64,000 nt of DNA. Origin: Oleiharenicola sp. GTDB lineage: Bacteria > Verrucomicrobiota > Verrucomicrobiia > Opitutales > Opitutaceae. Location: positions 1-64,000 of the forward strand of contig JANYDW010000013.1 of the NCBI GenBank assembly GCA_025363455.1. Reading direction: 5' to 3'. Positions 7,600-16,116 of the stretch are shown one piece after another. A program made the translations under genes and the position numbers. Below the pieces are notes generated by a model. The model was not told where the DNA came from, ran no database searches, and saw only the letters and a list, made by a program, of their open reading frames with translations. How positions within the stretch are numbered: the first letter of the stretch is position 1; the number at the start of each line of letters is the position of its first letter.

Positions 7600-8280
7600 T
7601 CAGCCGGCGGCGAGGACGGACTTGATGCCGCGCAGCAGCTCGGGGTCCGTGGCGATGGCGAGGGTACCGTTCACGACAAACTGCACGCCCATGCTCATGA
7701 TGAGGAAGCCCATGATCTTGGTCATTGCGTTCACGCCGACCGGCCCGATGAGCCCGACCAAGCGGCCCGAGACCCGGAGCACGGTGTAAGTGATCAGGGC
7801 CACGGTCACGATGCCGGCGATGATGGCGACATAGTCCAGCCAGCCGGTGGCGAGGGAGGTGAAGCCGAGGGTGACGGCGATGGAACCGGGGCCGCTGAGC
7901 ATGGGCATGGCGAGCGGGGAGAAGGAGATATCCACCTTGCGCCGGGCGGCTTCCTGCGTCTCGGCGTCGGTCTCCACGGCGGTTTTTCGCGTGCCGAGCA
8001 TGCTCATGCCGATGCCCGTGAGCAGAATCCCGCCGGCAATGCGCAGGCCCGGGATCGAGATGCCGAAGAACTGCATGATGAAGGTGCCGCCGATCAGGAA
8101 ACTCACGAGGATGGCCACCATGTAAAAGGACCCTTTCAGCGCTTGCTCGCGGCGGCGCTCGTCGCTGTCGCCCTCGGTGATGGCGAGAAAGGTCGGCCCG
8201 GCGGAGAGCGGGTTGATGATCGGCAACAGGCCAATCAGCGTGCCGAGGTAGATGCCCCAGAGATGAAGGAGGTTCGACAT
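7600..8280 (-). CDS. MarC family integral membrane protein
   Basis: The 226-residue inner-membrane protein has six hydrophobic segments and the family's opening PIINPLSAGPTFLAITEGD. The GISIPGLRIAGGILL segment is also typical of the MarC/UPF0056 family (about 200-220 residues). The family was once linked to multiple antibiotic resistance, but its function is unsettled. The gene lies convergently behind the Pro/Ala-rich protein gene and upstream of the dus gene's 3' end. About 95 bp with purine-rich imperfect inverted repeats separate the two. Confidence 0.9.
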   Translation of the reverse strand: MSNLLHLWGIYLGTLIGLLPIINPLSAGPTFLAITEGDSDERRREQALKGSFYMVAILVSFLIGGTFIMQFFGISIPGLRIAGGILLTGIGMSMLGTRKTAVETDAETQEAARRKVDISFSPLAMPMLSGPGSIAVTLGFTSLATGWLDYVAIIAGIVTVALITYTVLRVSGRLVGLIGPVGVNAMTKIMGFLIMSMGVQFVVNGTLAIATDPELLRGIKSVLAAG

Positions 8281-8374
8281 CAGTTAAATCGTTCTCGTAA
8301 TCGTACCCTTACTCATTCTCCGGGTTCAATCATCGATTCCGGAGACGAGGAGAAAGAGAACGAGAAAGATTGGT

Positions 8375-9487
8375 TTACCACACGTCCACCGGGCCCTTGG
8401 GCACCGGAATCGCCGCGCGGCGCAGCACGGCAGGATCGTCGGGGTCGAGCATGAAGGTGGCGACCATCGGGGCGGGGCGGAACTTGGGCAGCAGCTCGCC
8501 GTGCTCATCGCAAAAGGGGGCACGCCATTTCTCGTAATTCGCGAGCAGCGCCTCGAACTCGGCCTTCGTCCCGAACTGGGTTACGCCCTTCTTGAACTCC
8601 TTGGCCGGGCCGAAGCGCTTCGCGTACCACGAAGCCGGCTTGCGGAACAGGCGGCAGCCGTGGTCCTCACCGAAGACCTCGATCATCAGGTCGAGGTGGC
8701 GGCGCATCACTTTCACCAACTCGGGGTAGCCGGGCTCGGTCTTCAGCTCGCCGGTCTGCAAGTAGTGCTGGGTGTGGGCGAAAATCCACGGGTTGTAGAA
8801 CGCGCCGCGCCCGATGCTCACGCCGGCGCAGCCGGTCTCGGTGAACATGTGCTTGGCCGCCTCGGGCGTGGTGACGTCGCCGTTGCCGATGACGGGAATG
8901 CGTTTCACGGCCTGCACGACGCTGCGGATGCCGGCGAGGTTGACCGTCCCGCCGAAGCCTTGGGCTCGGGTGCGGCCGTGGACAAAAATGGCGGCGACGC
9001 CGGCGTCCTCGAGCACGCGGGCGAGGTCCGGAGCGGTGAGGTTATTCTCGTCCCAGCCCAGGCGCATCTTGGCGGTGATGGGAATCTTCACGGCATCGAC
9101 CATGCCGCGCACGAGGGCGGCGGTCTTGCCCAGCTCGGTCATCATGGCCGAGCCGCCGCCGATGCCAGTGACCTTCTTTACCGGGCAGCCCATGTTGATG
9201 TCGACCGAGGCGATACCGAGCGACTCGACGATCAAGGCCGCATCGCGCATTTCCTCTGGCACGGCGCCGAAGAGCTGGACGGCGAGACGTTTCTCTGCCG
9301 GGGCGGTCCGGATCATCTGGAGCGCGCGGGGGTTTTTCTCGATGAGCGAGCGGGCGTTGACGAGGTCGGTCGTGGTCCAGTCGAGGCCGCCGATTTCACG
9401 CACGACGAGCCGGAAGGGCAGGTTGGTGTAGCCCGCCAGCGGGGACAGAAACAAGTTCGACTGCAGCTCGTAGGGACCGATGCGCAT
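8375..9487 (-). CDS. tRNA-dihydrouridine synthase (Dus family, DusB-like)
   Basis: FMN-dependent reductase that converts uridine to dihydrouridine in tRNA D-loops. The TIM-barrel signature is clear: LSPLAGYTNLPFRLVVRE, then VDINMGCPVKKVTGIGGGSA with the catalytic Cys in NMGCP. Later come ITAKMRLGW, VHGRTRAQGF (phosphate/FMN-binding), VIGNGDVTTPE and VSIGRGAFYNPWIF. The 370-residue length is near the family norm, with a somewhat longer C-terminal tail. I start at ATG 9487 (MRIGPYE); a TTG 36 bp upstream (9523) is possible. Assignment to the DusB subgroup is likely but not proven. Confidence 0.9.
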   Translation of the reverse strand: MRIGPYELQSNLFLSPLAGYTNLPFRLVVREIGGLDWTTTDLVNARSLIEKNPRALQMIRTAPAEKRLAVQLFGAVPEEMRDAALIVESLGIASVDINMGCPVKKVTGIGGGSAMMTELGKTAALVRGMVDAVKIPITAKMRLGWDENNLTAPDLARVLEDAGVAAIFVHGRTRAQGFGGTVNLAGIRSVVQAVKRIPVIGNGDVTTPEAAKHMFTETGCAGVSIGRGAFYNPWIFAHTQHYLQTGELKTEPGYPELVKVMRRHLDLMIEVFGEDHGCRLFRKPASWYAKRFGPAKEFKKGVTQFGTKAEFEALLANYEKWRAPFCDEHGELLPKFRPAPMVATFMLDPDDPAVLRRAAIPVPKGPVDVW

Positions 9488-9668
9488 GGGGCTGAGGTTC
9501 ACCTCAAAGATTTTTGCGGGCAACCTGATTCAAGGACATGGGCGGCTAAGCGCTGCTGCTTTCGCGATCGGAAGCAATCAGGCCTCGCGCAACGGCCGCC
9601 ACGGGCGCGAAGGGATGGCTTGGCCGTTGCCACCGTTGCGTCCTTGGCGTGAGGAAAAGCCACCCGGT

Positions 9669-10820
9669 TCAGGCTTGGGCAACGGCGCGTTTCATCCGGG
9701 CGAGGGCCTCGGTGAGCGTGGCGCGGGGGCAGCCGAAGTTGAGGCGGACGAACTGGCCGGCAGGTGCGCCGTATTGGACGCCGTCGGCGAGGCCGACGCC
9801 ATGTTCCTCGAAGAACAGGCCCGGATTTTTCAGGTTCAGCGCGGACACGTCGAGCCACGCGAGGTAGGTGGCCTCGCAGGGCGTCAACTTGATCATGGGC
9901 AGGTGGTCTTGGAGAAACGCGGCGATGCAATCGCGGTTGCCGCGCAGGTAATCGAGGAGGGCCTGGCGCCAGGGCTCGCTGTCGCGGAAGGCGGCTTCGC
10001 AGGCGGCGTAGCCGAGCGGGCTCATTTCGGGCACGATGCCGGCCATGGAGCGGACAAATTGCGAGCGGAGCTTGGTGTCGGGAATGACCGCCAGCGAGCA
10101 GGCCAGGCCGGCGATGTTGTAGGTCTTGCTCGGGGCGAGGAGCGTAATCGTCCGCGCGGCAGCGTCGGCGGACAGCGACGCGACCGGAATGTGCGGGAGA
10201 TCATCGAGGATCAGATCGCAGTGGATGTCGTCGGAAACCAGCACGAGGTTATGCCGGGCGCAGAAGGCGGCGACCTGTTCCAGCTCGGCGCGGGTGAAGA
10301 CGCGGCCGACGGGGTTGTGCGGGCTGCACAGGAAAAAAACCTTGGTGCGGGGCGTGACCGCGCGTTCCATCGCGGGCCAGTCGAATTCGTAGCGACCGTC
10401 GGCGCGCGGGACGAGCGGCACCCCGATGGTTTCGCGCCCCATGTTTCTGGGCGCGCTCATGAACGGCGGGTAGATCGGCGTGGCGGTGAGCACGGCGTCG
10501 CCCTTCTCGCCCACGGCGCTGGCGGCGAGGTTGAGACCGGTGACGAGGCCGGGCAGCCACACGATCCAGCTGGCTTCAATCTTCCAGCCGTAGTGGCCAG
10601 CGCAGTAGCCGACCACGGCTTCGAGGAGTGAGGGCATCGCCGCCGAGTAGCCAAAGATCCCGTGGTCCACGCGGCGATGGAGCGCGGCCACCACCGCCGG
10701 CGGGGCGGCGAAATCCATGTCGGCCACCCACAACGGGAGGATGTTACGCCCGGCGTATTTGCGCCATTTGCGGCTGTCGCTGGCGGCGCGGTCGATCACG
10801 GTGTCGAAGTCAAAAGTCAT
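9669..10820 (-). CDS. PatB/MalY-type PLP-dependent C-S lyase or aminotransferase
   Basis: A fold-type I pyridoxal-phosphate enzyme of 383 residues. The PatB/MalY hallmarks are LPLWVADMDFAAPPAV near the N-terminus, GIFGYS, VFFLCSPHNPVGRV (Asn and Pro of the PLP pocket), VSDDIHCDLIL (Asp contacting the pyridine N) and the Schiff-base Lys in LAPSKTYNIAGL. A C-terminal Arg for the substrate carboxylate is in VRLNFGCPR. The family cleaves cystathionine-like C-S bonds or acts as an aminotransferase; the exact substrate is unknown. The ATG at 10820 is chosen because upstream in-frame residues do not fit the family. Confidence 0.9.
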   Translation of the reverse strand: MTFDFDTVIDRAASDSRKWRKYAGRNILPLWVADMDFAAPPAVVAALHRRVDHGIFGYSAAMPSLLEAVVGYCAGHYGWKIEASWIVWLPGLVTGLNLAASAVGEKGDAVLTATPIYPPFMSAPRNMGRETIGVPLVPRADGRYEFDWPAMERAVTPRTKVFFLCSPHNPVGRVFTRAELEQVAAFCARHNLVLVSDDIHCDLILDDLPHIPVASLSADAAARTITLLAPSKTYNIAGLACSLAVIPDTKLRSQFVRSMAGIVPEMSPLGYAACEAAFRDSEPWRQALLDYLRGNRDCIAAFLQDHLPMIKLTPCEATYLAWLDVSALNLKNPGLFFEEHGVGLADGVQYGAPAGQFVRLNFGCPRATLTEALARMKRAVAQA

Positions 10821-11053
10821 GCAGGTGGAGCCGATTGAAGCCACCCCGCCGCGGCTGGCCACGGAAAAACACCGGAAGTGACGGGGTTTCCCAGTGGGAC
10901 GGCGCACAGTGGGGCGGTATTTCCCACCCGGTTTGTGCCCCCGGCCGGCAAGTCGCGGATTTTTCGCGGGTTGCGCACCGGACTGCCCGGGCACGTCTCC
11001 TGCACTGGAGCGGCATACCGTTCAACCAACAACCCACAAAGGAAATCCAAGCC

Positions 11054-11467
11054 ATGTATCGTCTCATCAGCTCCTACCAGCCTCTCGCCACCAGCGCCTG
11101 TCGTTCGCCCTGGACCGGCTTTGATCGTGAAATCAATTCCCTCTTCGCCTCCTCCTTGGCGAGCCAGGCGTCCGATGCCACCCGCTCCATTCCGGTCAGC
11201 GTCCATGAGGACAAGGACAACCTGCAGGTCAGCGCCGAGCTGCCGGGCGTCAACCGCGCCGACATCAACATTGAACTGCTGGACGACACGCTGAGCGTCA
11301 CCGCCACGCGCAAGCAGGGCGAGCAGACGGTCGCGTTCGAACGCAGCTTCAGCCTGCCCTACGCGGTGCAGGCGGACAAGGTGACCGCAGCCTATGAGAA
11401 CGGCATCCTTCAGCTGACCCTGCCCAAGGCCGAGGCGGTCAAGCCTCGCAAAATCGCCCTTAACTGA
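11054..11467 (+). CDS. Hsp20/alpha-crystallin small heat shock protein
   Basis: ATP-independent holdase chaperone, 137 residues. A variable N-terminal arm (about 45 residues, with SPWTGFDREINSLF) precedes the alpha-crystallin domain: SIPVSVHEDKDNLQVSAELPGVNRADINIEL, LSVTATR, FERSFSLPYAV and the closing AAYENGILQLTLPKAE. A C-terminal PRKIALN takes the place of the I-x-I tail. The sequence AAAGGAAATCC before the ATG gives a Shine-Dalgarno match. A hairpin array with a strong terminator lies about 65-155 bp downstream, between this gene and terC. Stress regulation is expected for the family, but no clear heat-shock promoter was found. Confidence 0.92.
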   Translation: MYRLISSYQPLATSACRSPWTGFDREINSLFASSLASQASDATRSIPVSVHEDKDNLQVSAELPGVNRADINIELLDDTLSVTATRKQGEQTVAFERSFSLPYAVQADKVTAAYENGILQLTLPKAEAVKPRKIALN

Positions 11468-11530
11468 GTTTTTCCGGGCCGACAACCCGGCGGGGTTTCG
11501 GCACGGAATAAGCTCCAGCTAATCAATTAT

Positions 11531-11590
11531 CCGGTGACTTAGGGGTAGGTCACCGGGTGAGTTGCCCGCCTCGTGCGGGCAAGTCGCCGG
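11531..11590 (+). ncRNA. structured leader upstream of the TerC gene, riboswitch-like
   Basis: CCGGTGAC (11531-11538) can pair either with GTCACCGG (11549-11556) or with GTCGCCGG (11583-11590). Between them is a hairpin TTGCCCGC/GCGGGCAA (11562-11582). The GTCGCCGG strand is also the 5' arm of the downstream terminator, so pairing with it would block the terminator. TerC/YkoY genes are often preceded by the yybP-ykoY manganese riboswitch. The loop here reads TTAGGGGTAGG and lacks the strictly conserved GGGGAGUAG and AAGACC elements, so that identity is not supported. It could also be a complex terminator of the hsp20 gene. Confidence 0.4.
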
Positions 11591-11621
11591 GAGCCTGATT
11601 ACAGGCCCCGGCGATTTTTTT
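11584..11621 (+). terminator. intrinsic terminator between hsp20 and terC
   Basis: TCGCCGGG-A-GCCTG pairs with CAGGC-CCCGGCGA (13 pairs, one bulged A, ATTA loop) and is followed by seven T residues. It ends about 58 bp before the terC ATG, so it can serve either as the hsp20 terminator or as the expression platform of the leader. Confidence 0.85.
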
Positions 11622-11678
11622 ATCCGGAGCCGGTAGGCGTTGACGCAGACTGGAGGTGGGCGCAAAAAGCCGGGTCAC

Positions 11679-12425
11679 ATGGGTCCGTTTCTCGCCACCG
11701 TCGATCTCGCCAGCGCCAATCTGCACACGCCGTGGGCCTGGACCGTGGCCCTCCTGCAGATTGTGCTGATCGACATCGTGCTGGCCGGCGACAACGCCGT
11801 GGTCATCGCGTTGGCGGTGCGGCAGCTGGAAAAAAAGGAGCGATTTTGGGGCATCGTGATCGGCTCGGGCATGGCGGTGGTGCTGCGGGTGGGGCTGACC
11901 TTCGTGGCCTCGCAGCTGATCAACATGGATTACATCAAGGTTGTAGGCGGCCTTCTGATCCTCTGGATCGCCATCAAGTTGCTTAGCGACAATACGGGTG
12001 ACGCCAAGGAGCACGCGGCGGCCAGGAGCCTATGGCAGGCGGTGTGGCTGATCACCGTCGCCGACGTCACGATGTCGCTCGACAACGTTCTCGCCGTGGC
12101 CGGTGCCTCCAAGGGCAGCTTCGGCCTGCTGCTCTTCGGCCTCGGGTTGAGCATTCCGTTGGTGGTCTTCACCAGCAGCCTGCTTTCCAAGCTAATGGAC
12201 CGCCATCCCGTAATCGTTTATCTCGGCTCGGCCGTGCTCGGCTGGGTCGGCGGCGGCATGATCATGACAGACCGGCTGGTGGTCAGCCTCTGGCCGGCCT
12301 CCGACCTGGAGGTCCGGGCCGTGGAGGTGCTGTGCGCCGTTCTGGTGGTGCTGACACCCGTGCTGTGGCGGAAGACCCGCCGGCCGAAGGCCGATCGACC
12401 CAAACCGCCCGAGCAAACGCTTTGA
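11679..12425 (+). CDS. TerC/YkoY family integral membrane protein
   Basis: A polytopic inner-membrane protein of 248 residues. Both diagnostic repeats of the family are present: IDIVLAGDNAVVIALA near residue 26 and VADVTMSLDNVLAVAGAS near residue 125. Their conserved Asp and Asn residues are thought to bind metal. TerC-family proteins are linked to manganese export/metalation of exported proteins or to tellurite resistance. Seven hydrophobic segments can be seen, with a basic C-terminal tail (RKTRRPKADRPK). I choose ATG 11679 (MGPFLATV); an upstream TTG at 11640 would add residues unlike the family. A structured leader with terminator precedes it. Confidence 0.9.
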   Translation: MGPFLATVDLASANLHTPWAWTVALLQIVLIDIVLAGDNAVVIALAVRQLEKKERFWGIVIGSGMAVVLRVGLTFVASQLINMDYIKVVGGLLILWIAIKLLSDNTGDAKEHAAARSLWQAVWLITVADVTMSLDNVLAVAGASKGSFGLLLFGLGLSIPLVVFTSSLLSKLMDRHPVIVYLGSAVLGWVGGGMIMTDRLVVSLWPASDLEVRAVEVLCAVLVVLTPVLWRKTRRPKADRPKPPEQTL

Positions 12426-12462
12426 CAAGCCGTCGGACAGGGTTTTCTACAGACCCTCCGCC

Positions 12463-13898
12463 ATGAAGAAGCTCGCCCAATTTATCGCCCTCGGACTCCT
12501 CCTGGCCGCCGCGCGGCCGCTCGTCGCCGACGACCAGTCGGCCGATACCGCCCAGCACGCCGCCAATTCCACGGCCGCCGCCACCGTCGTGGCGACCAAT
12601 CAGCCGGCGGCCCGCGCGCCGGATTTCCTGGAGCACCTGGTGGATTCCGTGCTGGCGGCTTTCAATGTCCGCACCAGCGAGAACACCGTCACCCACTACG
12701 TGATCGCGGCGCTCTTTCTCGTCGGCGCGGTCCTGCTGCGCCGGGTGGTGACGAATATCATCTTTCATCACCTGAAGAAGCTCGCGGCCAAGACCGAGAC
12801 GACGCTCGACGACAAGCTTTTCCCCGCCATGGAGCAGCCAGCGGCGACGTTCATCATGGTCACGGGCATTTTTTCCGCCCTGAAGGTGCTCAAGCTTTCC
12901 GAGAGCACCGACCATTATCTGGCGGCGGGCTCGACCGTGGCTTTTTCGCTGGTGATTTTCTGGGGCCTGCTCCGGGCCTTCAACGCCATCCTCGACCACG
13001 CGCACGAGGTCGCCCGGGAGCGGGAGATGGGCGTGGCCGCGTTCATGCCTTGGATAAAAAAGACGCTCGTGGCGATCTTCGTGGTCCTCGGCGTGCTGCT
13101 CACGGTGCAGAGCCTCGGCTACAACGTTTCGACGATCCTGCAGGGCCTCGGCATCGGCGCCTGGCGTTCGCACTCGCGGCCCAGGACACCATCGCGAACC
13201 TCTTCGGCTCGATCGTCGTGGCCATTGACCAGCCCTTCAAGCTCGGGGAGGCGGTGAAGATCGGTGCCAACGAGGGCGTCGCCGAGGACATCGGCCTGCG
13301 TTCGACCAAGCTGCGGACCCCGGGCAAAAACCTCATCATCATTCCCAACAAGACGGTCGCCGCCGAGGCGATCATCAACAACTCGCGTTTCACCGGCCGC
13401 CGGGTCGAGCAAGTCTTCGGCCTGACCTATGACGCCAAGCCGGACCAACTGGAGGCGCTCGTCGCCGAGATGCGCAGCCTGATCAACGCCGAGGCGGAGG
13501 TGAACGCGGCCGACACCCATGTGTATTTCCGCGACCTGAGTACGTCCTCGCTCGACATCTGGGTGGTCTACGTGGCGAAGCAGCCCGATTTCGTGCGGTA
13601 CATGGCGCTGCGTCAACGACTCAACCTCGCGATCATGCGCGCGGTCGAGGCCCGAGGGCTGTCGTTCGCGTATCCGACGACCGTCATGCACCTCGACGGA
13701 CCAATCGCCAAACGCTGGCCGGCGGGAAATGAGGTAGGGCGGCGAGTCCCTTCGCCGCCGCGGCGCGGAACGGAGTCCGCGCCCTACCTCAATCCAGCGT
13801 CTGCCGGTAGCGCTTCACCCCGACGGTCATCGCCACAGCGAGGAAGAGCAGGAGGGGCCAGAGCTCGGGGGCGATCTCGGCAAAGCCGTTGCCCTTGA
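12463..13898 (+). pseudogene. MscS-family mechanosensitive channel, frameshifted and with a run-on C-terminus
   Basis: The N-terminal frame (from ATG 12463) encodes a signal peptide, transmembrane helices and the pore-lining approach ...VSTILQGLGIG, then leaves the family. A second frame picks up exactly there with LAFALAAQDTIANLFGS, the MscS pore-helix/beta-domain signature. The sequence GGCATCGGCGCCTGG at about 13150-13162 lacks one G compared with the expected G-I-G-G-L-A, so a 1-nt deletion (or a base-calling error) at about 13157-13160 is implied. The second frame has lost its normal stop: after KRWPAGNE it reads through the GTAGGGCG palindrome at 13734-13787 and 110 bp into the opposite-strand permease gene. 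If the frameshift is real, the channel is not made. Confidence 0.85.
13734..13787. repeat. GTAGGGCG-family palindrome (simple copy)
   Basis: A 54-bp palindrome beginning GTAGGGCGGCGAGTCCC and ending GGAGTCCGCGCCCTAC. It lies between convergent mscS and ABC permease genes and is read as the C-terminal extension of the MscS frame. Relatives: 3328-3413, 42603-42658, 45992-46052, 53070-53121. Confidence 0.85.
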
Positions 13899-14922
13899 GC
13901 AGAATTCCCCGGACGATGCGCAGGAAATGGGTGTTGGGGAGGCAGCTCCCGAGCCACTGCGCCCACTCCGGCATGCCGCGGAAGGGGAACATGAAGCCGG
14001 AGAGCAAAATGGAGGGCAGGAAAAAGAAGAAAGCCATCTGCACGGCCTGGAGCTGGTTCTGCGCGAGGGTGGAGAAGGTGATGCCAACGGCAAGGTTGGC
14101 GGCGATGAAGAGCAGGGCCACGGCGTAGACGAGCGCGAGGTTGCCCACCATGGGCACGCCGAAGATGAAGCGCGCAGCGATAAGAATCAGCGTGACCTGG
14201 ATATAGCCCACGGCGATGTAAGGCAGAATCTTGCCGATCATGACCTCGGCCGGGCGCACCGGGGTGGCGAGGAGGTTTTCCATCGTGCCGCGCTCGCGCT
14301 CGCGCGTGACGGCCAGGGCAGTAATCACGACCATGGTCATGGTGAGAACCACGCCCATGAGGCCCGGCACGACGTTGTATTGGGTGATGTTCTCCGGGTT
14401 GTAATGCGCGTGGATCTGGAAATTCACCGGGCCGTCCGTGCCGCGCAGCCGGGCCAGCGGACCGGGCAGGTCGCGGACAAATACCGAGGTGGCGAGGGTC
14501 CGTGCGGCCGAGATCGCCGGGCCGGTCGCGGCCGGATCGGAGGCGTCCGCCTCGATCAACACCGTGGGTTGTTCGCCGCGAAGAAGCCGGCGGGAGAAAT
14601 CCTCCGGAATGTTGATGACAAACTGGACGTCGCCGAGCTGAAGCAGTTGCTGCGCCTCGGCCTCGGTGGCCGCCTCGCGGACCAGGGTGAAGTAGCCGCT
14701 GTTTTTCAGGGCGGCGACGAAAGTGCGGGCGAACGGCCCCTGGTCGGCGGCACGGATCGCGGTGGGCAGGTGCTTCGGGTCGGCGTTGATGGCGAAGCCG
14801 AACAGCATCAGCTGCATCAGCGGAATGCCGACCATCATCGCAAAGGTCACGCGGTCGCGCTTCATCTGGATGAACTCCTTGAGCACGATGGCCCACAGGC
14901 GATGGAAGGTGAAACGGCGCAT
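13789..14922 (-). CDS. ABC-2 type transporter permease
   Basis: Membrane subunit (377 residues) of an efflux ABC transporter like YbhS/YbhR. It has an N-terminal helix (LMQLMLFGFAINADPKHLPTAI), a large periplasmic domain (about residues 45-175) and a C-terminal cluster of five hydrophobic segments. The cytoplasmic signature RERERGTMENLLATPVRPAEVMIGKI is typical of the ABC-2 family. It is the last gene of a minus-strand operon TetR-HlyD-ATPase-permease. A palindromic repeat (14947-15050) separates it from the ATPase gene. Homologous ybh systems have two permeases; only one is visible here, so it probably works as a homodimer. ATG 14922 is preferred over an upstream in-frame start. Confidence 0.9.
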   Translation of the reverse strand: MRRFTFHRLWAIVLKEFIQMKRDRVTFAMMVGIPLMQLMLFGFAINADPKHLPTAIRAADQGPFARTFVAALKNSGYFTLVREAATEAEAQQLLQLGDVQFVINIPEDFSRRLLRGEQPTVLIEADASDPAATGPAISAARTLATSVFVRDLPGPLARLRGTDGPVNFQIHAHYNPENITQYNVVPGLMGVVLTMTMVVITALAVTRERERGTMENLLATPVRPAEVMIGKILPYIAVGYIQVTLILIAARFIFGVPMVGNLALVYAVALLFIAANLAVGITFSTLAQNQLQAVQMAFFFFLPSILLSGFMFPFRGMPEWAQWLGSCLPNTHFLRIVRGILLKGNGFAEIAPELWPLLLFLAVAMTVGVKRYRQTLD

Positions 14923-14946
14923 TAGATCGGTCCTCGTTCGGCCTGG

Positions 14947-15050
14947 CACACCCCGTCGCTTTGCGCCACCCCTCTCCAGAGGGGACCCAAGCCTTCGCTA
15001 GCGTGGGTTTGAATCCCCTCTGGAGAGGGGTGCCCGCAGGGTGGGGTGTG
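14947..15050. repeat. palindromic repeat, CACACCCC/CCCCTCT family (copy 2)
   Basis: CACACCCC ... CACCCCTCTCCAGAGGGGAC ... CCCCTCTGGAGAGGGGTG ... GGGGTGTG. It lies inside the efflux operon, between the ATPase and permease genes, where it could affect mRNA stability or downstream expression. Confidence 0.85.
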
Positions 15051-15082
15051 TTGGGCTGCGCTTGTCATCGGGATTCCGGTTC

Positions 15083-16015
15083 TCATGCGAAATTATCCTT
15101 GGCGGTGTCCATCAGGCTGATGAACACGTCTTCCAGGCCCGCGGTGATCCGGACCCATTCGTGGCCGGGGACGCGCACGGCGGCGAGGGTGGCCTCGAGG
15201 GTGACCGCATCGCGACCGCTGATGTGAAGGGTGTTGCCGAAGGCGACGACCTGTTCCACGCCCGGCCGTCCGCGCAACGTCTCGGCGAGGGCGCGCAGGC
15301 CCGGACCGCTGACCGTCCAGGTGGTGAGCGGGGTGGCGCGCAGGACCTCGGCGAGTGTGCCGCGGGCCAGCAGTTTGCCATAGGCGAGGTAAGCCAGCCG
15401 GTGGCAGCGCTCGGCCTCGTCCATATAGTGCGTCGTGATCAGGACAGTGAGACCTTCCGCCGCGAGCCGGTGGATCTCGTCCCAGAATTCGCGACGGGCC
15501 TTCGGGTCGACACCGGCGGTGGGCTCGTCGAGCAGCAGCAGCTGGGGCGAATGGATCAGGCAAGCGGCGAGGGCGAGGCGCTGCTTCCAGCCGCCCGAAA
15601 GCTGGCCCGCCAGCTGGTGGCTGCGGTTGGCCAGGCCGAGCCGTTCCAGGCTGTGTTGCACGGCGGGGACACGATCCGGCACGGCATAGACGCGGGCGAT
15701 GAAGTCGAGGTTCTCGCGGATGGTGAGGTCCTCGTAGTAACTGAACTTCTGCGTCATGTACCCGACATGGCGCTTGATCTCGGCCTGTTGGGTGCGCACG
15801 TCATAGCCGAGGCAGGTGCCGCTGCCGGCGTCCGGCGTGAGCAGGCCGCAGAGCATGCGGATGAAGGTCGTCTTGCCGGAACCGTTGGGGCCGAGGAAAC
15901 CGTAGATTTCGCCGCGCCGCACCTGCAGGGCGACTTGATCGACGACGGTCTTACTGCCGAAGCGCTTGGTGACGCCCGTGACGTCGATGACAAAATCTTG
16001 AGTGAGCGAGGACAT
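15083..16015 (-). CDS. ABC transporter ATP-binding protein (efflux)
   Basis: Nucleotide-binding subunit of 310 residues. Walker A is GPNGSGKTT (near residue 44), the Q-loop is MTQKFSYYEDLTI, the signature is LSGGWKQRLALA (with W for Q at one variable position), Walker B is LLLLDEPTAGVDP and the H-loop is ITTHYMDEA. The YMTQKFSLY-type Q-loop is characteristic of YbhF/CcmA-like exporters. A C-terminal regulatory extension of about 90 residues follows. It pairs with the downstream permease and the upstream HlyD-type adaptor. A palindromic repeat lies 8-93 bp upstream. Confidence 0.93.
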   Translation of the reverse strand: MSSLTQDFVIDVTGVTKRFGSKTVVDQVALQVRRGEIYGFLGPNGSGKTTFIRMLCGLLTPDAGSGTCLGYDVRTQQAEIKRHVGYMTQKFSYYEDLTIRENLDFIARVYAVPDRVPAVQHSLERLGLANRSHQLAGQLSGGWKQRLALAACLIHSPQLLLLDEPTAGVDPKARREFWDEIHRLAAEGLTVLITTHYMDEAERCHRLAYLAYGKLLARGTLAEVLRATPLTTWTVSGPGLRALAETLRGRPGVEQVVAFGNTLHISGRDAVTLEATLAAVRVPGHEWVRITAGLEDVFISLMDTAKDNFA

Positions 16016-16023
16016 TTTCAGGT

Positions 16024-16108
16024 GTCATCCTGAGCAGCGCGAAGGATCCAGCAGGACAGGCAGTGGCGGGAGACTTACTGGATTCTTCACTACGTTCAGA
16101 GACAGGAG
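16024..16108. repeat. palindromic repeat, GGATCC family (copy 2)
   Basis: Arms GTCATCCTGAGCAGCGCGAAGGATCC and a diverged TGGATTCTTCACTACGTTCAGAGACAG. It fills the gap between the HlyD and ATPase genes of the efflux operon. Confidence 0.8.
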
Positions 16109-16116
16109 AGAACAAT

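Noticed and set aside
11531..11621. yybP-ykoY (Mn2+) riboswitch before terC
   Set aside because: The position fits, but the conserved GGGGAGUAG loop and the AAGACC strand are not present; only a generic structured leader is reported.
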